Assembly: GCA_017303795.1 (NCBI GenBank)
Contig: JAFLBR010000002.1
Location: 372,001-436,000, forward strand
From: Cytophagales bacterium
GTDB taxonomy: Bacteria > Bacteroidota > Bacteroidia > Cytophagales > Cyclobacteriaceae
Length of the DNA: 64,000 nt
Direction of reading: 5' to 3'
A program made the translations under genes and the position numbers. Shown here piece after piece: positions 49,956 to 60,252 of the stretch; positions within the stretch are counted from its first letter, which is position 1; every line of letters begins with the position of its first letter. The notes under the pieces are model-generated. The model was not told the origin of the DNA and made no database searches. It saw only the letters and a list, made by a program, of their open reading frames with translations.

Positions 49956-52523
49956 ATGATGAGATCGTTTACCTTTTTTATCGGATTGGTACTTTGCCTA
50001 ACCCTGGCACTGCCCGCCACCGCACAAAAAACCAAGAAAAAAGATGACAAGAAATCGGCCCCGGCAGTTCCCGCAAAGGCGGATACTGTAAAGGCCAAAG
50101 GCCCTACGCTTCCAGGCCCAAAGCCTTATAAGCAAGTAATCACCGCAAGGGCTAAAACCCAGAAGGGACTTTTTACCGTTCATAAAATCAATGAAGATTA
50201 TTTCTTCGAAGTACCCGATAGTATTATTGGGCGCGAGTTTATGGCAGTTACCCGGATTGCCAAAGCCCCAACTGGTGCAGGCTATGGTGGCGAAGAAGAA
50301 AACCGGCAGGTATTGCGTTGGGAGCGCGGCCCCAACAACAAATTGTTTTTGAGAGCCGTGTTAACCATAAACACAAGCTCAGACGAAAGCAAACCCATTA
50401 CGCAAGCGGTTACCAATTCAAACGTGCAGCCCATTGCCGCAGCATTCGATATAAAGTCTATCCGCAAAGACACCTCGTATGTAATTAGTGTTACCGATTT
50501 CTTTAAAGGCGATAACCAACTTATCTCCCTCGATCCGCGCACTAAGCGCTCGTTTAGTTTAACTGCTATTCAGGCCGATCGTTCTTATGTGCAAAGCATT
50601 AAGTCATTCCCAATCAATACTGAAGTTAAGATGGTAAAGACATTTACTTCGGTGTTGCCTCCGCCAAGTGCTGGCTCAGGGCCGGTGCAGGTGCGCGAGT
50701 TACCTGCTGGTGCTTCAGCGGGTGTAGTAACAATCGAGATCAACACCTCCATGATCTTATTGCCGAAAGTACCAGCTCGTAAAAGATTGTTTGATCCGCG
50801 TGTAGGTTATTTCGCTAATGGTTATACCGTGTATGGCGAAGAATCTCAGAAATCGGAAACAGAAGTATTTGCCGTACGTTGGCCTTTAGAACCAAAAGCT
50901 GGTGATGTTGAAAAGATGAAGCGTGGCGAATTGGTTGAACCGAAAAAACCAATTGTATTTTACATCGATCCGGCTACACCAGTAAAGTGGCGTAAGTATC
51001 TGATCGCTGGTGTGCAGGATTGGCAGAAAGCTTTTGAACAAGCTGGTTTTAAAAATGCAATTTTAGCGAAAGAAGTTCCGGCTGGCGATAGCACGATCAG
51101 CACCGAAGATGCACGCTATTCCTTCATCCGCTACTTCGCTTCCGATATTCAGAATGCATACGGCCCGAATGTGCACGATCCACGCTCAGGCGAAATTATT
51201 GAAAGCCATATTGGCTGGTATCACAACGTAATGAGTTTATTGAATAGCTGGTACACTATTCAAACTGCTGCGGTTGATCCACGTGCGCGAAAACGTAAGT
51301 TCGATGATGATCTGATGGGCGATTTGATTCGCTTTGTAGCAGCACACGAAGTAGGCCATACGTTAGGCCTTCGCCATAACTTTGGTTCAAGCTTTAGTAC
51401 TCCGGTAGAAAAACTCCGCGACAAAGAACATCAGGCTAAGTATGGTCATACACCTTCTATTATGGATTATGCCCGCTTTAACTATGTGGCACAACCCGAA
51501 GATGGCGTAACCAATTTATTTCCTGGTGTAGGTACGTATGATCGGTGGGCTATTGAGTGGGGTTACAAACCTATTTTCGATACGAAGTCTGCTGAAGAAG
51601 ATAAAAAAGTTTTGAACAAGTGGGTGTTAACTCATGCTGGTGATCCGGCATATTGGTTCGGTTCAGAAATTAATCCTTACGATCCACGCTCACAAAGCGA
51701 AGATTTAGGTAACAATGCTATGCTTGCCAGCGATTACGGTATCAAAAACCTGAAGCGAATTCTGCCAAGCCTTAAAGACTGGTACAAAGAAGAAGCAGAA
51801 GGTTATAAGAAGTTAGATGAAATGTATAATCAGGTAGTAGGGCAGTACCGCAGGTATATGGGCCATGTTACCAAATATGTGGGTGGTATTTATGAAACAC
51901 CTAAAACCTACGATCAGGAAGGAATGGTGTATGAGCCTACTCCTAAAAATCTGCAACGCGATGCAGTTGCTTTCTTAAACAAACAATTGTTTGAAACACC
52001 AAAGTGGATGTTAGATGCAAACATATTGCCGCTTACACGGCCCGGCTCTGGTGTTGAACAAGTGCGCCAGATGCAGGAAGCTACTATTAACGCTCTACAC
52101 GATTATGGTCGCATGCAGCGCTTGATTGAAAGCAGTGCCTTGAATGCAAATGCTTATAGTCTGGATGATATGTTTACCGATTTACGCAAAGGCATCTGGT
52201 CTGAGTTAGCATCGGGTAAAACCATTGATAACTTCCGTAGAAATTTACAGAAGGTGCATGTTGAAAAAATGGTTGCCTTGTTAAGTCCATCGGGAACACC
52301 ACAAGCGGGAGGCTTTGGATTTTCAAGTCCATTCTTTCCGGCTTCACCAGCATCGCCTGTGGCTGATGCAAAGAAGAGTGATGTAATGTCATTAACACGC
52401 GCACATTTAGTGGCTTTACGCGGAGAAGTTGGTTCCGCTATTCCACGCACGGCCGATAAGCTGAGCAAGTATCATTTACAAGATGTGCTGGTAAGAATTA
52501 ACCAGGCGTTAGATCCGAAGTAA
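49956..52523 (+). CDS. Secreted zinc-dependent metalloprotease (DUF5117/DUF5118 architecture)
   Basis: 855 residues. Signal peptide (about 1-23, ending PATAQ), a Lys/Ala/Pro-rich linker, a DUF5118-like segment (about 45-90), DUF5117-like beta domain (about 95-280), then a metzincin catalytic region with H464-E-V-G-H468 and His474 (HEVGHTLGLRHNFGSS), followed by a PSIMDYARFNY Met-turn-like segment. A C-terminal helical region completes it. The family is abundant in Bacteroidota, exported, with largely unknown substrates. Monocistronic: own promoter-like element and a strong terminator. Confidence 0.9.
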   Translation: MMRSFTFFIGLVLCLTLALPATAQKTKKKDDKKSAPAVPAKADTVKAKGPTLPGPKPYKQVITARAKTQKGLFTVHKINEDYFFEVPDSIIGREFMAVTRIAKAPTGAGYGGEEENRQVLRWERGPNNKLFLRAVLTINTSSDESKPITQAVTNSNVQPIAAAFDIKSIRKDTSYVISVTDFFKGDNQLISLDPRTKRSFSLTAIQADRSYVQSIKSFPINTEVKMVKTFTSVLPPPSAGSGPVQVRELPAGASAGVVTIEINTSMILLPKVPARKRLFDPRVGYFANGYTVYGEESQKSETEVFAVRWPLEPKAGDVEKMKRGELVEPKKPIVFYIDPATPVKWRKYLIAGVQDWQKAFEQAGFKNAILAKEVPAGDSTISTEDARYSFIRYFASDIQNAYGPNVHDPRSGEIIESHIGWYHNVMSLLNSWYTIQTAAVDPRARKRKFDDDLMGDLIRFVAAHEVGHTLGLRHNFGSSFSTPVEKLRDKEHQAKYGHTPSIMDYARFNYVAQPEDGVTNLFPGVGTYDRWAIEWGYKPIFDTKSAEEDKKVLNKWVLTHAGDPAYWFGSEINPYDPRSQSEDLGNNAMLASDYGIKNLKRILPSLKDWYKEEAEGYKKLDEMYNQVVGQYRRYMGHVTKYVGGIYETPKTYDQEGMVYEPTPKNLQRDAVAFLNKQLFETPKWMLDANILPLTRPGSGVEQVRQMQEATINALHDYGRMQRLIESSALNANAYSLDDMFTDLRKGIWSELASGKTIDNFRRNLQKVHVEKMVALLSPSGTPQAGGFGFSSPFFPASPASPVADAKKSDVMSLTRAHLVALRGEVGSAIPRTADKLSKYHLQDVLVRINQALDPK

Positions 52524-52545
52524 AATTTAAAGAAGGTTAATAATC

Positions 52546-52575
52546 AAAAACGCCCCGGTAACTCGGGGCGTTTTT
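52546..52575. terminator. Bidirectional rho-independent terminator
   Basis: AAAAACGCCCCG-GTAACT-CGGGGCGTTTTT: 12-bp perfect stem, 6-nt loop, T-runs on both strands. It serves the convergent metalloprotease (ends 52523) and GH127 (ends 52597) genes. Confidence 0.92.
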
Positions 52576-52596
52576 AGTTAAGGATAGGTAAAGAAA

Positions 52597-54558
52597 TCAA
52601 CGATTAACTTTGATATCCTTTATACTTCGTGGCAACCAAACCTGCATCTGATTTTGGCCGCGATTGCACCAAGCATAGTAAGGTATGGCGGTAATGTTTT
52701 TGGTTTCTGTACTGATGGATTGACCATCGGGGTTGATCTGCAAAGTGGGTGCACTAAATTGAATGGTGGTAATTCCTTCCAGCAGGTCTTTGTTGAACTG
52801 CGTGGTAAACGTTGCTTTATCGGGTAAAATAAAATTCCAGGCCTGGCCTCCGTTATCGGCACCTTCCACACAATATACTAAAGGCCCGCGCTGCAATGCC
52901 ACGCGACCTTCGTTTTGCTTAACCTCACTTCTTGAAGTAAGTCGTTTTACATCCATAGAAAAATTCAGTTCAACCACATCACCTTTTTTCCACTCGCGGG
53001 TAAGCACGGCATACCCATTTTCCATTTGGTAAGGTGCAGGTTTGCCATTAACCAAAACTGTAAACGCATCAGGTGTTTTGTTTTCAAACACAAACAGATC
53101 GCCCGGAACGGCTTCGCCTTGCAACCAACCGGGTATGCGCAAGCTTACTTTAAATTTCGATTTTGTTTTTGGATTGAGTGTGAGTGTGGTCTTGCCATCC
53201 CATGGATAATTGGTTGACATCGTTACAGGAATTTCCTGCTTCCTGATTTTAACAGTGGTGTTGCTGCCAATAAAAAGATTTACCCACAGTCCGGCATCTG
53301 AGTAACCATAGATGTAATCGCCAAGCGAAGCTACCAACCTGGCAATGTTAGCGGGACAACATGCAGTACCAAACCATTCTCTGCGATAATGGCGCCCATC
53401 CGATGCCAATGGGTTTCCATAGAAAAACTTATCTCCCGAAAGGGACAACCCATCGCGGGCACCATTATACAGGCTGCGTTCTAACACATCAATAAACTGG
53501 CTGTTGCCGGTAAGTAAATTCATACGCTGATTCCAGAATACCATTCCAACAGAAGCACACGTTTCGCAGTAAGCTTGCTCGTTCGGTAAATCATAATCCA
53601 CACTAAAACCTTCGTTGCTACCAGATGAACCAATGCCTCCGGTTATATACATATTGCGATGCACCACATCTTCCCAAACAGTTTTCATCGCATTCATGTA
53701 ACCTTCATCGCCTGTAAGGGCTGCCACATCAGCGGCACCGGTGTACATGTACATAGCGCGCACGGCATGGCCGGTTATTTCTTTTTGTTCGCGTACCGGC
53801 ACTACATCTTGTGCATAGGCAGTATCTCTCCAATCGGTCCAGGTATAACCTTTGGCATATTTATGACCACGTTCTTCCAATAACCAACGCGCCAGTGTAA
53901 GGTATTTTTTATCTTGTGTTACATGATAAAGTTTTACCAACGCCAACTCCAATTCCTGATGGCCGGTAACCCAATGTAGTTTTCCGGGTCCGAAGCGGGC
54001 ATCGAAATGATCGGCAAACCTGATGGCTACATCCAATAACTTTCTTTTGTTCGTTACCTGATAGTAGGCTACGGCTGCCTCGATTAAATGGCCACCGTTA
54101 TAATCTTCGTGCATGCTCATGTCTGTCCAACGTTCGTTCATGCGCCCGAGCGAATAGTATGTGTTGATATAACCATCTTTCAATTGTGCGGCAGCAATTT
54201 TATCAATCCACTCGTCTGCTTTTTGTTCCAGAGCTGGATCAGGATGATTTTTTAATGAATACGCAATAGCTTCCAATGCTTTGAACACATCGGAGTCGTC
54301 ATAAAAAATACCTTCGTGTTTTTCGTTTTTATTGCGGGCTACTTTTTCGAAGTTGCGGATGCGGGGCGTTTTTATTTCGGTTTGGTAAATACAGGCTTGC
54401 AGGGTAGTGGTAGCCACCTTATCTAAAGTTGGTTTCCAGAATGAATCGGTAATGGTTACATTGGAAAAATTTACCGGTTCAAATTTTCGGGTGGGTGGTT
54501 GAGCGTGACAAAGGAATGTACAGATTAGAAGTGCCAAAAGTGCAAAATACTTACTCAT
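52597..54558 (-). CDS. Glycoside hydrolase family 127-type protein (beta-L-arabinofuranosidase fold)
   Basis: 653 residues from ATG 54558, which starts the signal peptide MSKYFALLALLICTFLCHAQ; the open frame to 54714 overlaps the YiiX-like gene and is not needed. GH127 (formerly DUF1680) cysteine-glycosidase residues are visible: Glu332-Thr-Cys334 in the YCETCAS motif and Cys400-Cys401 in GTACCPANIARL, matching the zinc-ligand and nucleophile pattern known for HypBA1. The (alpha/alpha)6 barrel is followed by beta domains. It likely releases beta-L-arabinofuranose or a related sugar from plant-type glycans in the periplasm; exact linkage unproven. Confidence 0.88.
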   Translation of the reverse strand: MSKYFALLALLICTFLCHAQPPTRKFEPVNFSNVTITDSFWKPTLDKVATTTLQACIYQTEIKTPRIRNFEKVARNKNEKHEGIFYDDSDVFKALEAIAYSLKNHPDPALEQKADEWIDKIAAAQLKDGYINTYYSLGRMNERWTDMSMHEDYNGGHLIEAAVAYYQVTNKRKLLDVAIRFADHFDARFGPGKLHWVTGHQELELALVKLYHVTQDKKYLTLARWLLEERGHKYAKGYTWTDWRDTAYAQDVVPVREQKEITGHAVRAMYMYTGAADVAALTGDEGYMNAMKTVWEDVVHRNMYITGGIGSSGSNEGFSVDYDLPNEQAYCETCASVGMVFWNQRMNLLTGNSQFIDVLERSLYNGARDGLSLSGDKFFYGNPLASDGRHYRREWFGTACCPANIARLVASLGDYIYGYSDAGLWVNLFIGSNTTVKIRKQEIPVTMSTNYPWDGKTTLTLNPKTKSKFKVSLRIPGWLQGEAVPGDLFVFENKTPDAFTVLVNGKPAPYQMENGYAVLTREWKKGDVVELNFSMDVKRLTSRSEVKQNEGRVALQRGPLVYCVEGADNGGQAWNFILPDKATFTTQFNKDLLEGITTIQFSAPTLQINPDGQSISTETKNITAIPYYAWCNRGQNQMQVWLPRSIKDIKVNR

Positions 54559-54634
54559 AAGGTTAGCGTTAAGAGAAAATAAAGATATGAGTTTTTGAAT
54601 AGGAATGAGAAACAGCAAGTAGTTCTGGGCTTGA

Positions 54635-55279
54635 TTAGTGGATACAGATAGTAACCAACAAATCAGAATTAAACATTCTTTCAGGTGAGATAACTTTTTC
54701 ATGAAGCGGAACATTGTTTCCGTAACGCTCCTTTAATTTTTGTTTTACTTCCGGGCTTGTCAGGCTAAATTCTTTTAATTGTTGTAGCGAACCAATAGCG
54801 ATTCCGGTAGCTTCAAAATAAATCTTCCAAACCAACTCGGAGCAATAAATTCGCTCATCCGACCATTCAAAGTACAAATCGTAATTTTTGCCTTTGAATT
54901 TATTGCCGACTGCCTTCATCCTGTTCAAAGTTTCTGCTGTAAGTACCTCTGCACTATTCTTTACTCGCTTTACCACATAGTGTTGATTTTTTCCGCGAGC
55001 AACCCACTCATCAAGTGGTGTTAGTTTAACCGGTTGAATGGCTTCATATACAAAAGTCTGATCACCTTCCACATAGATAATCCCCATGTGGCTGTATTCC
55101 GATCCGGTTGCGAGTTGTATAGCTTTGCTCTGGCTTGACTGCGATGTTTGAAAGATAATATCTCCGCTTTGTAGCGTTTTAGATTCAGGCGCAGGGTCGC
55201 CTATTAATCTTATGGTAAGTGCGAATAGGCCGCCAGCACCCATAAGCCCTCCGACAAGCAGTAAAAGTTTATTTCGCAT
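54635..55279 (-). CDS. YiiX/YebB-like permuted papain-fold hydrolase
   Basis: 214 residues with an N-terminal signal or anchor (about 3-27). The permuted NlpC/P60-like (DUF830) signature is present: LQSGDIIFQTS (36-46), SHMGIIY with His64, and the catalytic-type Cys146 in IYCSELVWK. Such enzymes act on amide or thioester bonds in cell-wall peptides or lipids; substrate unknown. Starts exactly after the TonB receptor stop (gene boundaries 55279/55280), so the two are probably co-transcribed. Confidence 0.82.
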   Translation of the reverse strand: MRNKLLLLVGGLMGAGGLFALTIRLIGDPAPESKTLQSGDIIFQTSQSSQSKAIQLATGSEYSHMGIIYVEGDQTFVYEAIQPVKLTPLDEWVARGKNQHYVVKRVKNSAEVLTAETLNRMKAVGNKFKGKNYDLYFEWSDERIYCSELVWKIYFEATGIAIGSLQQLKEFSLTSPEVKQKLKERYGNNVPLHEKVISPERMFNSDLLVTICIH

Positions 55280-57088
55280 TTATTCAAACCGATAACTTAC
55301 TCCAACCTTAAACCATCTGCCTGGCATGGTTACCAGGTTGGTTTCTTTGTAGGTAACGTCAAAAATGTTAGTCAAATCTGCAAATGCGCCAAAAGTTTTT
55401 CCTTGCCACATCAGGCGGGTATCAACCAGATGATAATCGGGTAGGTTGGCGCGATCGCAGTAGCGATAGTTAATTGAATGAGAAATCGTTTTGAAGTAAT
55501 GGAGGGTAATTCCACCCTGTACCTGGTGTTTAAGATTTTCAAATGCATAGCGCGAAAAGCCAAGGTCTGATGCTTTATCGGCATCAATAAACGTGTAGCC
55601 TCCGCTTATCGCGATGAATCTTGCCGCCTTCCAGGAAACATTCATGTCGATACCTTGCATGTTTACACCAATCAGGTTATCGGGTCTCCACGGATCGGTG
55701 GATTGCTCTTTGGTCCAATCGATTATACGTTTACCATCGCGAACAAAGTATGAAGCCTGACCTTGAAATTTTTTAGATTGAATAAGTTTAATACCACCTT
55801 CATAAGAGATAGCATACTCCGGTTGCAGTTCAGGATTGCCCAGGTTGGCCGGGTCGCTATAATAGAGATCGGTATACGTGGGCACGCGATACGTATACCC
55901 CATGTTGCCAAACACGGCAACGTGCTGTGTTAGAGTAAATCCAGCATCAACACCCGGAAACAAGTTAGTACCGAAATCTGAGTAATAATTTAATTGTATG
56001 CCAGGTGTAAAATGAAGCCGCTTGTTGAGTAACTCAATCCGGTGTTCCGCGAATAGGGTAGCCACGGTGCGTTCGCGATCGCCCAGATTTGTACTTCGCA
56101 ACCAGAGTTGATTTACATCTAAACCCAATCCGGTACTGCCATGATTGTGTTTTAGCGTTGCATTAGCTTCATAACCAACGGTGTTGTTCAAATGTAAATT
56201 ACGATAAGCAGAAGGATTAAACCGATTAAAAATATAATCATCGAAATTTCTACGCCAGTACACCCGATGTTGTATGCTTAATTTTTCTGATGGTTGCGTT
56301 TGCAACGTAACAGCAGCCAGACTGGTTTGAATAGTTTCGTATTGATCGGTAAATGCCGGGCTTGCATAAAAACCATTGGCCCCAAAAGCACGATCGGTAT
56401 AACCAGCTAATACACTTAGTTTGCCAACACTTGTATTTACCTGCGATTGATAAAAGAAATTATTGATTGTGTATGCCGTATTGTATTGATAACCATCCGA
56501 AAAATCGCGCGAAGCAGAGAGGTAGTGTTTTACTTTATCGCTGGTTTGAGCAGCACTAATTCTAAAACCACCCAAACCTTTACCACCGCCAATTGCCTGT
56601 AATTTTATAAATGCCTTGTCGGGATTTTTAGTAATGATATTAATGGCACCAGCAAATGCATTCTGTCCAAAAATGCGTGCAGCCGGGCCTTTCAAAACCT
56701 CAATGCGTTCAATGTTATCGATATCAATCGGTAGGTTAAGCGAATGATGTCCGGTTTGTGCATCGCTGATTTTAATTCCGTTGATCAGTATTAGCACCTG
56801 ATCGAACGTGCTGCCACGAATGCCGGCATCGGCCTGCACTCCGTGTGCGCCTCTTTGCCGAATATCTACGCCCGCTACATAATGTAACAAGTCGCTTACG
56901 CTGATAGCAGGTGCTTGTTTTAGATCTGCGGCCGAAATTACAATTACACTCGCGGCTGTTTCATCGAACCCGGTTTGGATGCGATTGGTTTGAATAACAA
57001 CTTGTTGTAAAAGTCGGGTTGAGTCTTGTTGACTAAGTGCAACGGTGGAAAAAAGCAAAAGCGGAATCAAATACCGATTCATAATCAT
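55280..57088 (-). CDS. TonB-dependent outer-membrane receptor
   Basis: 602 residues. Signal peptide (MNRYLIPLLLFSTVALSQ; ATG at 57088 or 57082). Plug domain about 28-155 with TRIQTGFDETAASVIVISAA, IRQRGAHGVQADAGIRGS, a QVLILINGIKISD strand and VLKGPAARIFGQNAFAGAIN; the beta-barrel runs to a C-terminal aromatic GVSYRFE. There is no carboxypeptidase-like N-terminal domain, unlike SusC proteins. It resembles BtuB/CirA-type receptors, but there is no cobalamin riboswitch in the 100-bp upstream gap and no SusD partner, so the ligand is open. Confidence 0.9.
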   Translation of the reverse strand: MIMNRYLIPLLLFSTVALSQQDSTRLLQQVVIQTNRIQTGFDETAASVIVISAADLKQAPAISVSDLLHYVAGVDIRQRGAHGVQADAGIRGSTFDQVLILINGIKISDAQTGHHSLNLPIDIDNIERIEVLKGPAARIFGQNAFAGAINIITKNPDKAFIKLQAIGGGKGLGGFRISAAQTSDKVKHYLSASRDFSDGYQYNTAYTINNFFYQSQVNTSVGKLSVLAGYTDRAFGANGFYASPAFTDQYETIQTSLAAVTLQTQPSEKLSIQHRVYWRRNFDDYIFNRFNPSAYRNLHLNNTVGYEANATLKHNHGSTGLGLDVNQLWLRSTNLGDRERTVATLFAEHRIELLNKRLHFTPGIQLNYYSDFGTNLFPGVDAGFTLTQHVAVFGNMGYTYRVPTYTDLYYSDPANLGNPELQPEYAISYEGGIKLIQSKKFQGQASYFVRDGKRIIDWTKEQSTDPWRPDNLIGVNMQGIDMNVSWKAARFIAISGGYTFIDADKASDLGFSRYAFENLKHQVQGGITLHYFKTISHSINYRYCDRANLPDYHLVDTRLMWQGKTFGAFADLTNIFDVTYKETNLVTMPGRWFKVGVSYRFE

Positions 57089-57137
57089 TAAAAATGAGCC
57101 GCAAGTTAAGGTAATCGTAATCTAATTTTCAAACAGG

Positions 57138-57145
57138 TAATTTTG
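57138..57145 (+). promoter_or_regulatory. Possible -7 element before the CotH-like gene
   Basis: TAATTTTG followed by CC fits TAnnTTTG, 44 bp before the ATG at 57189. No TTG is seen at the proper upstream distance, so support is partial. Confidence 0.3.
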
Positions 57146-57188
57146 CCAATGGTTTACCAGATCGGATTTGTTTAACCATATTTAGGGT

Positions 57189-58823
57189 ATGAAATGTGTT
57201 AGAAGATTTTTTCTTGTTGGTTTAGCCGCAGTTGGAATTACTTGTGTAGGGTATAGCCAATCTTTTACATCCTCCAACCTGCCCATTGTGGTAATTAACA
57301 CCAATAGTCAAACTATTTTAGACGAACCTAAGATTACCGTTGATATGGGTATTATCGACAATGGTATTGGCCAACGAAATAATCTTACCGATCCGTTCAA
57401 TAATTATAATGGTAAAGCAGCCATGGAAATTCGCGGATCATCTTCGCAATCTTTTCCAAAAAAACAATACGGGGTTGAACTGCGCGATGCGGCTGGCAAT
57501 GATGTGAGTGTACCGTTGTTAGGTTTACCGCCCGAAGAGGATTGGGTGTTGTTTGCACCTTATAATGATAAAACCCTGATGCGCGATGTGCTGGCCTATA
57601 AGATAGCACGCGATCAGGGTAGGTATGCTCCACGCACCCGCTATTGCGAATTGGTTATAAATGGTCATTACCAGGGTATTTATGTTTTAATCGAAAAAGT
57701 AAAACGCGATAACAATCGTGTAGACATTAATAAACTTGATCCGGATGAAAACACGGGCAACGATCTTACCGGTGGTTATCTAATTAAAATAGATAAGGAA
57801 ACAGGAAGTGGCAACGGTGGCTGGACCTCCAACTATTCGCCTCCCAGCCGAAACGGTAGCCAGACTATTTTTTATCAATATGATTATCCTAAAGCTGCTG
57901 AGATCTCAACGGCACAGAAAAATTACATTCGCCAGTTCATGCTAAACTTTGAAACTGCTTTGGTTGGCACTGGGTTTACCGATCCGGTAAACGGTTATAC
58001 CCGGTATATAGATGTTGATTCGTTTATCGATTTTTTTATTGTGAACGAAGTTTCAAAAAATGTGGATGGCTATCGTTTAAGCACGTACCTGCATAAACAA
58101 CGCGATTCCGATGGCGGTAAATTATTGATGGGCCCTGTGTGGGATTTTAATCTTGGCTTTGGTAATGCCAATTATTGTACTTCTGGTAATCCGGATGGCT
58201 GGGTAACTAATTTTAATTCTATTTGTCCTCAAGACTTGTGGCTGATTCCTTTCTGGTGGGGTCGATTGAATCTGGATCCAACGTACAGAAGTAAACTGGC
58301 TGCACGCTGGGCGGAACTTCGGGCCGATAAGTTGCAAACCGCGCGCCTGCATACCTACATCGATTCGGTTTATTCGGTACTAAATGCGGAAGCGGCTGCC
58401 CGTAACTTCGAAAAGTGGCCCGTCTTAGGCGAAGAAGTTTGGCCTAACTTCTATTGGCAAAGCGAAACTTATTTTGATGAAGTAAACTGGCTGAAGACCT
58501 GGATAACCAATCGCATGAATTGGTTAGATGCCAATATGCCACAGGTAATAACTTCCGTGGAGGATAATACTTCCTTGCAGGTTTTTCCTAATCCGTTTTT
58601 GAATGAAGTGTATCTGGAATATACACTCGCACAGCCGGGCAAGTTTGAAGCGGAGTGGTTTGATGCTTCTGGAAAAGTGATTCATAAAATTTCTGAAACG
58701 CAAGGGCAAAGCGGTACTTATCAGGTCACCATTCATACCCAAAACTGGCCGTCAGGGTTGTACTACTTTCGCGCAAAGCCGGGTGGAGCCTCAGGCTTTT
58801 CGGGCAAGTATATCCGGCATTAA
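57189..58823 (+). CDS. Secreted CotH-kinase-like protein with T9SS type A sorting domain
   Basis: 544 residues. Signal peptide (about 1-23). The CotH core begins with the family motif EIRGSSSQSFPKKQYGVE (79-96), continues with PYNDKTLMRDVLAYKIA, an EKVKRDNNRVDINKL segment and GPVWDFNLGFGN near 315; the latter holds the likely metal-binding Asp. CotH domains are atypical kinases that phosphorylate spore-coat or secreted proteins. From about 460 a type A T9SS C-terminal domain follows (LQVFPNPFLNEVYLEY through GLYYFRAKP). Surface location is expected; substrate unknown. Confidence 0.87.
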   Translation: MKCVRRFFLVGLAAVGITCVGYSQSFTSSNLPIVVINTNSQTILDEPKITVDMGIIDNGIGQRNNLTDPFNNYNGKAAMEIRGSSSQSFPKKQYGVELRDAAGNDVSVPLLGLPPEEDWVLFAPYNDKTLMRDVLAYKIARDQGRYAPRTRYCELVINGHYQGIYVLIEKVKRDNNRVDINKLDPDENTGNDLTGGYLIKIDKETGSGNGGWTSNYSPPSRNGSQTIFYQYDYPKAAEISTAQKNYIRQFMLNFETALVGTGFTDPVNGYTRYIDVDSFIDFFIVNEVSKNVDGYRLSTYLHKQRDSDGGKLLMGPVWDFNLGFGNANYCTSGNPDGWVTNFNSICPQDLWLIPFWWGRLNLDPTYRSKLAARWAELRADKLQTARLHTYIDSVYSVLNAEAAARNFEKWPVLGEEVWPNFYWQSETYFDEVNWLKTWITNRMNWLDANMPQVITSVEDNTSLQVFPNPFLNEVYLEYTLAQPGKFEAEWFDASGKVIHKISETQGQSGTYQVTIHTQNWPSGLYYFRAKPGGASGFSGKYIRH

Positions 58824-58912
58824 ACCATCAGTACAAGCATACGGGCATTAGCCCAATTGATGCTATGATTATTCAATTATTGTGAGCAACTTAACCAGCA
58901 CAATATTGAATT

Positions 58913-60241
58913 ATGACAAACTTCAATCGAAGAGATTTTATTAAACGGAGCGCACTGGCCACAGCAGGTCTGTTTCTGTATTCACCCATGTTGGTTCATG
59001 GTCGCTCGTTGACGGATAAAATAGTAGTAGGCGTGGTGGGCACTAATAGTCGCGGCCATTATTTAGCACGTTTGTTTGCTCAATTGCCCGATGTTGAAGT
59101 GGGTTTTATCTGCGATGTGGATGCCAAGGTATTGGAACGTACCGTTGCCGATATTGAAAAGTTAACCGGCAAAAGACCAAAAGCATTTAAAGATGTGCGC
59201 AAACTGCTGGAAGAAAAAGATTTGGATGCCATTGCTATTGCAGCGCCCGATCATTGGCATGCACCCGCTACACTTATGGCATTAAAAGCAGGCAAGCATG
59301 TATATGTAGAAAAACCCTGTTCGCATAATCCGGCTGAAGGCGAGATACTCGTGACTGCTGCGGCAAAGTATAATAAGATTATACAAATGGGTAACCAACG
59401 CAGATCGTTCCCTAACATTATTCAGGCTATGCACGATTTGCACAGTGGCATTATAGGCAGAGTTTATTTTGCAAAAGGCTGGTATGCCAATGCGCGTAAA
59501 TCAATTGGTACCGGAAAAATTGTTCCAGTACCCGCACATTTCGATTACGAATTGTGGCAAGGGCCCGCTCCACGTAAGCCTTACCAGGACAATCTGATTC
59601 ATTACAACTGGCATTGGTTCTGGAACTGGGGCACAGGCGAAGCGTTGAACAACGGCACACACGAGTTGGACGTAATGCGTTGGGGGTTGGGTGTGGATTA
59701 TCCCACTAAAGTAATTTCAGCCGGTGGGCGATATGCATTTAACGATGATTGGGAAACCCCCGACACACAAACTATTACCTACGAGTTTGCGAATAAAACT
59801 TCCATTTTATGGGAAGGCAGAAGTTGTAACGATTACGATGAGTTTAAAAGTGGCCGCGGTGTAGTTTTTTATGGCGAGAAAGGAACTATGGTTATTCCGG
59901 GCGGTGATGATTATAAAGTTTATGAGTTAGGCAGCAAACTGGTGAAAGAAGTGAAAACCGAAATTCAACAAGTTGATGCAACCAACACTATGGGTATGGG
60001 CGAGAAGTTAGATAGTTTGCATTTGAAAAATTTTATTGAAGCCGTGCAAGGCAAAGCAAAACATACTTCGCCTATCAGCGAAGGCCATAAGTCAACGTTG
60101 TTGCCACAGTTGGGTAACATTGCATGGCGCACCGGGCAAACGCTTACCTGCGATGCGGCTACGGGCAGAGTATTAAATAATAAAGCTGCCAACAAACTCT
60201 GGAGCCGCGAGTATGAAAAAGGCTGGGAGATGAAGTTGTAA
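58913..60241 (+). CDS. Gfo/Idh/MocA-family oxidoreductase with Tat signal
   Basis: 442 residues with a twin-arginine signal (NRRDFIKRSALATAG, 4-18), so the folded NAD(P)-bearing enzyme is exported to the periplasm. Rossmann fold from IVVGVVGTNSRGHYLARL (about 37-54), then AIAAPDHWHAPATL and the catalytic-region EKPCSHNP; the C-terminal domain carries HWFWNWGTGEALNNGTHELD. Periplasmic members of this type oxidise or rearrange glycosides in Bacteroidota, commonly next to DUF1080 proteins, as here. Downstream hairpin 60253-60286 may end its transcript. Confidence 0.87.
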   Translation: MTNFNRRDFIKRSALATAGLFLYSPMLVHGRSLTDKIVVGVVGTNSRGHYLARLFAQLPDVEVGFICDVDAKVLERTVADIEKLTGKRPKAFKDVRKLLEEKDLDAIAIAAPDHWHAPATLMALKAGKHVYVEKPCSHNPAEGEILVTAAAKYNKIIQMGNQRRSFPNIIQAMHDLHSGIIGRVYFAKGWYANARKSIGTGKIVPVPAHFDYELWQGPAPRKPYQDNLIHYNWHWFWNWGTGEALNNGTHELDVMRWGLGVDYPTKVISAGGRYAFNDDWETPDTQTITYEFANKTSILWEGRSCNDYDEFKSGRGVVFYGEKGTMVIPGGDDYKVYELGSKLVKEVKTEIQQVDATNTMGMGEKLDSLHLKNFIEAVQGKAKHTSPISEGHKSTLLPQLGNIAWRTGQTLTCDAATGRVLNNKAANKLWSREYEKGWEMKL

Positions 60242-60252
60242 TCATTCATGTC

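Noticed and set aside
54559-54714. Longer N-terminus for the GH127 gene
   Set aside because: It would overlap the YiiX-like gene and bury the clear signal peptide that begins at 54558.
57089-57188. Cobalamin riboswitch between the TonB receptor and the CotH-like gene
   Set aside because: The gap is only 100 bp, lacks a B12-box-like conserved stretch, and has no space for the fold.
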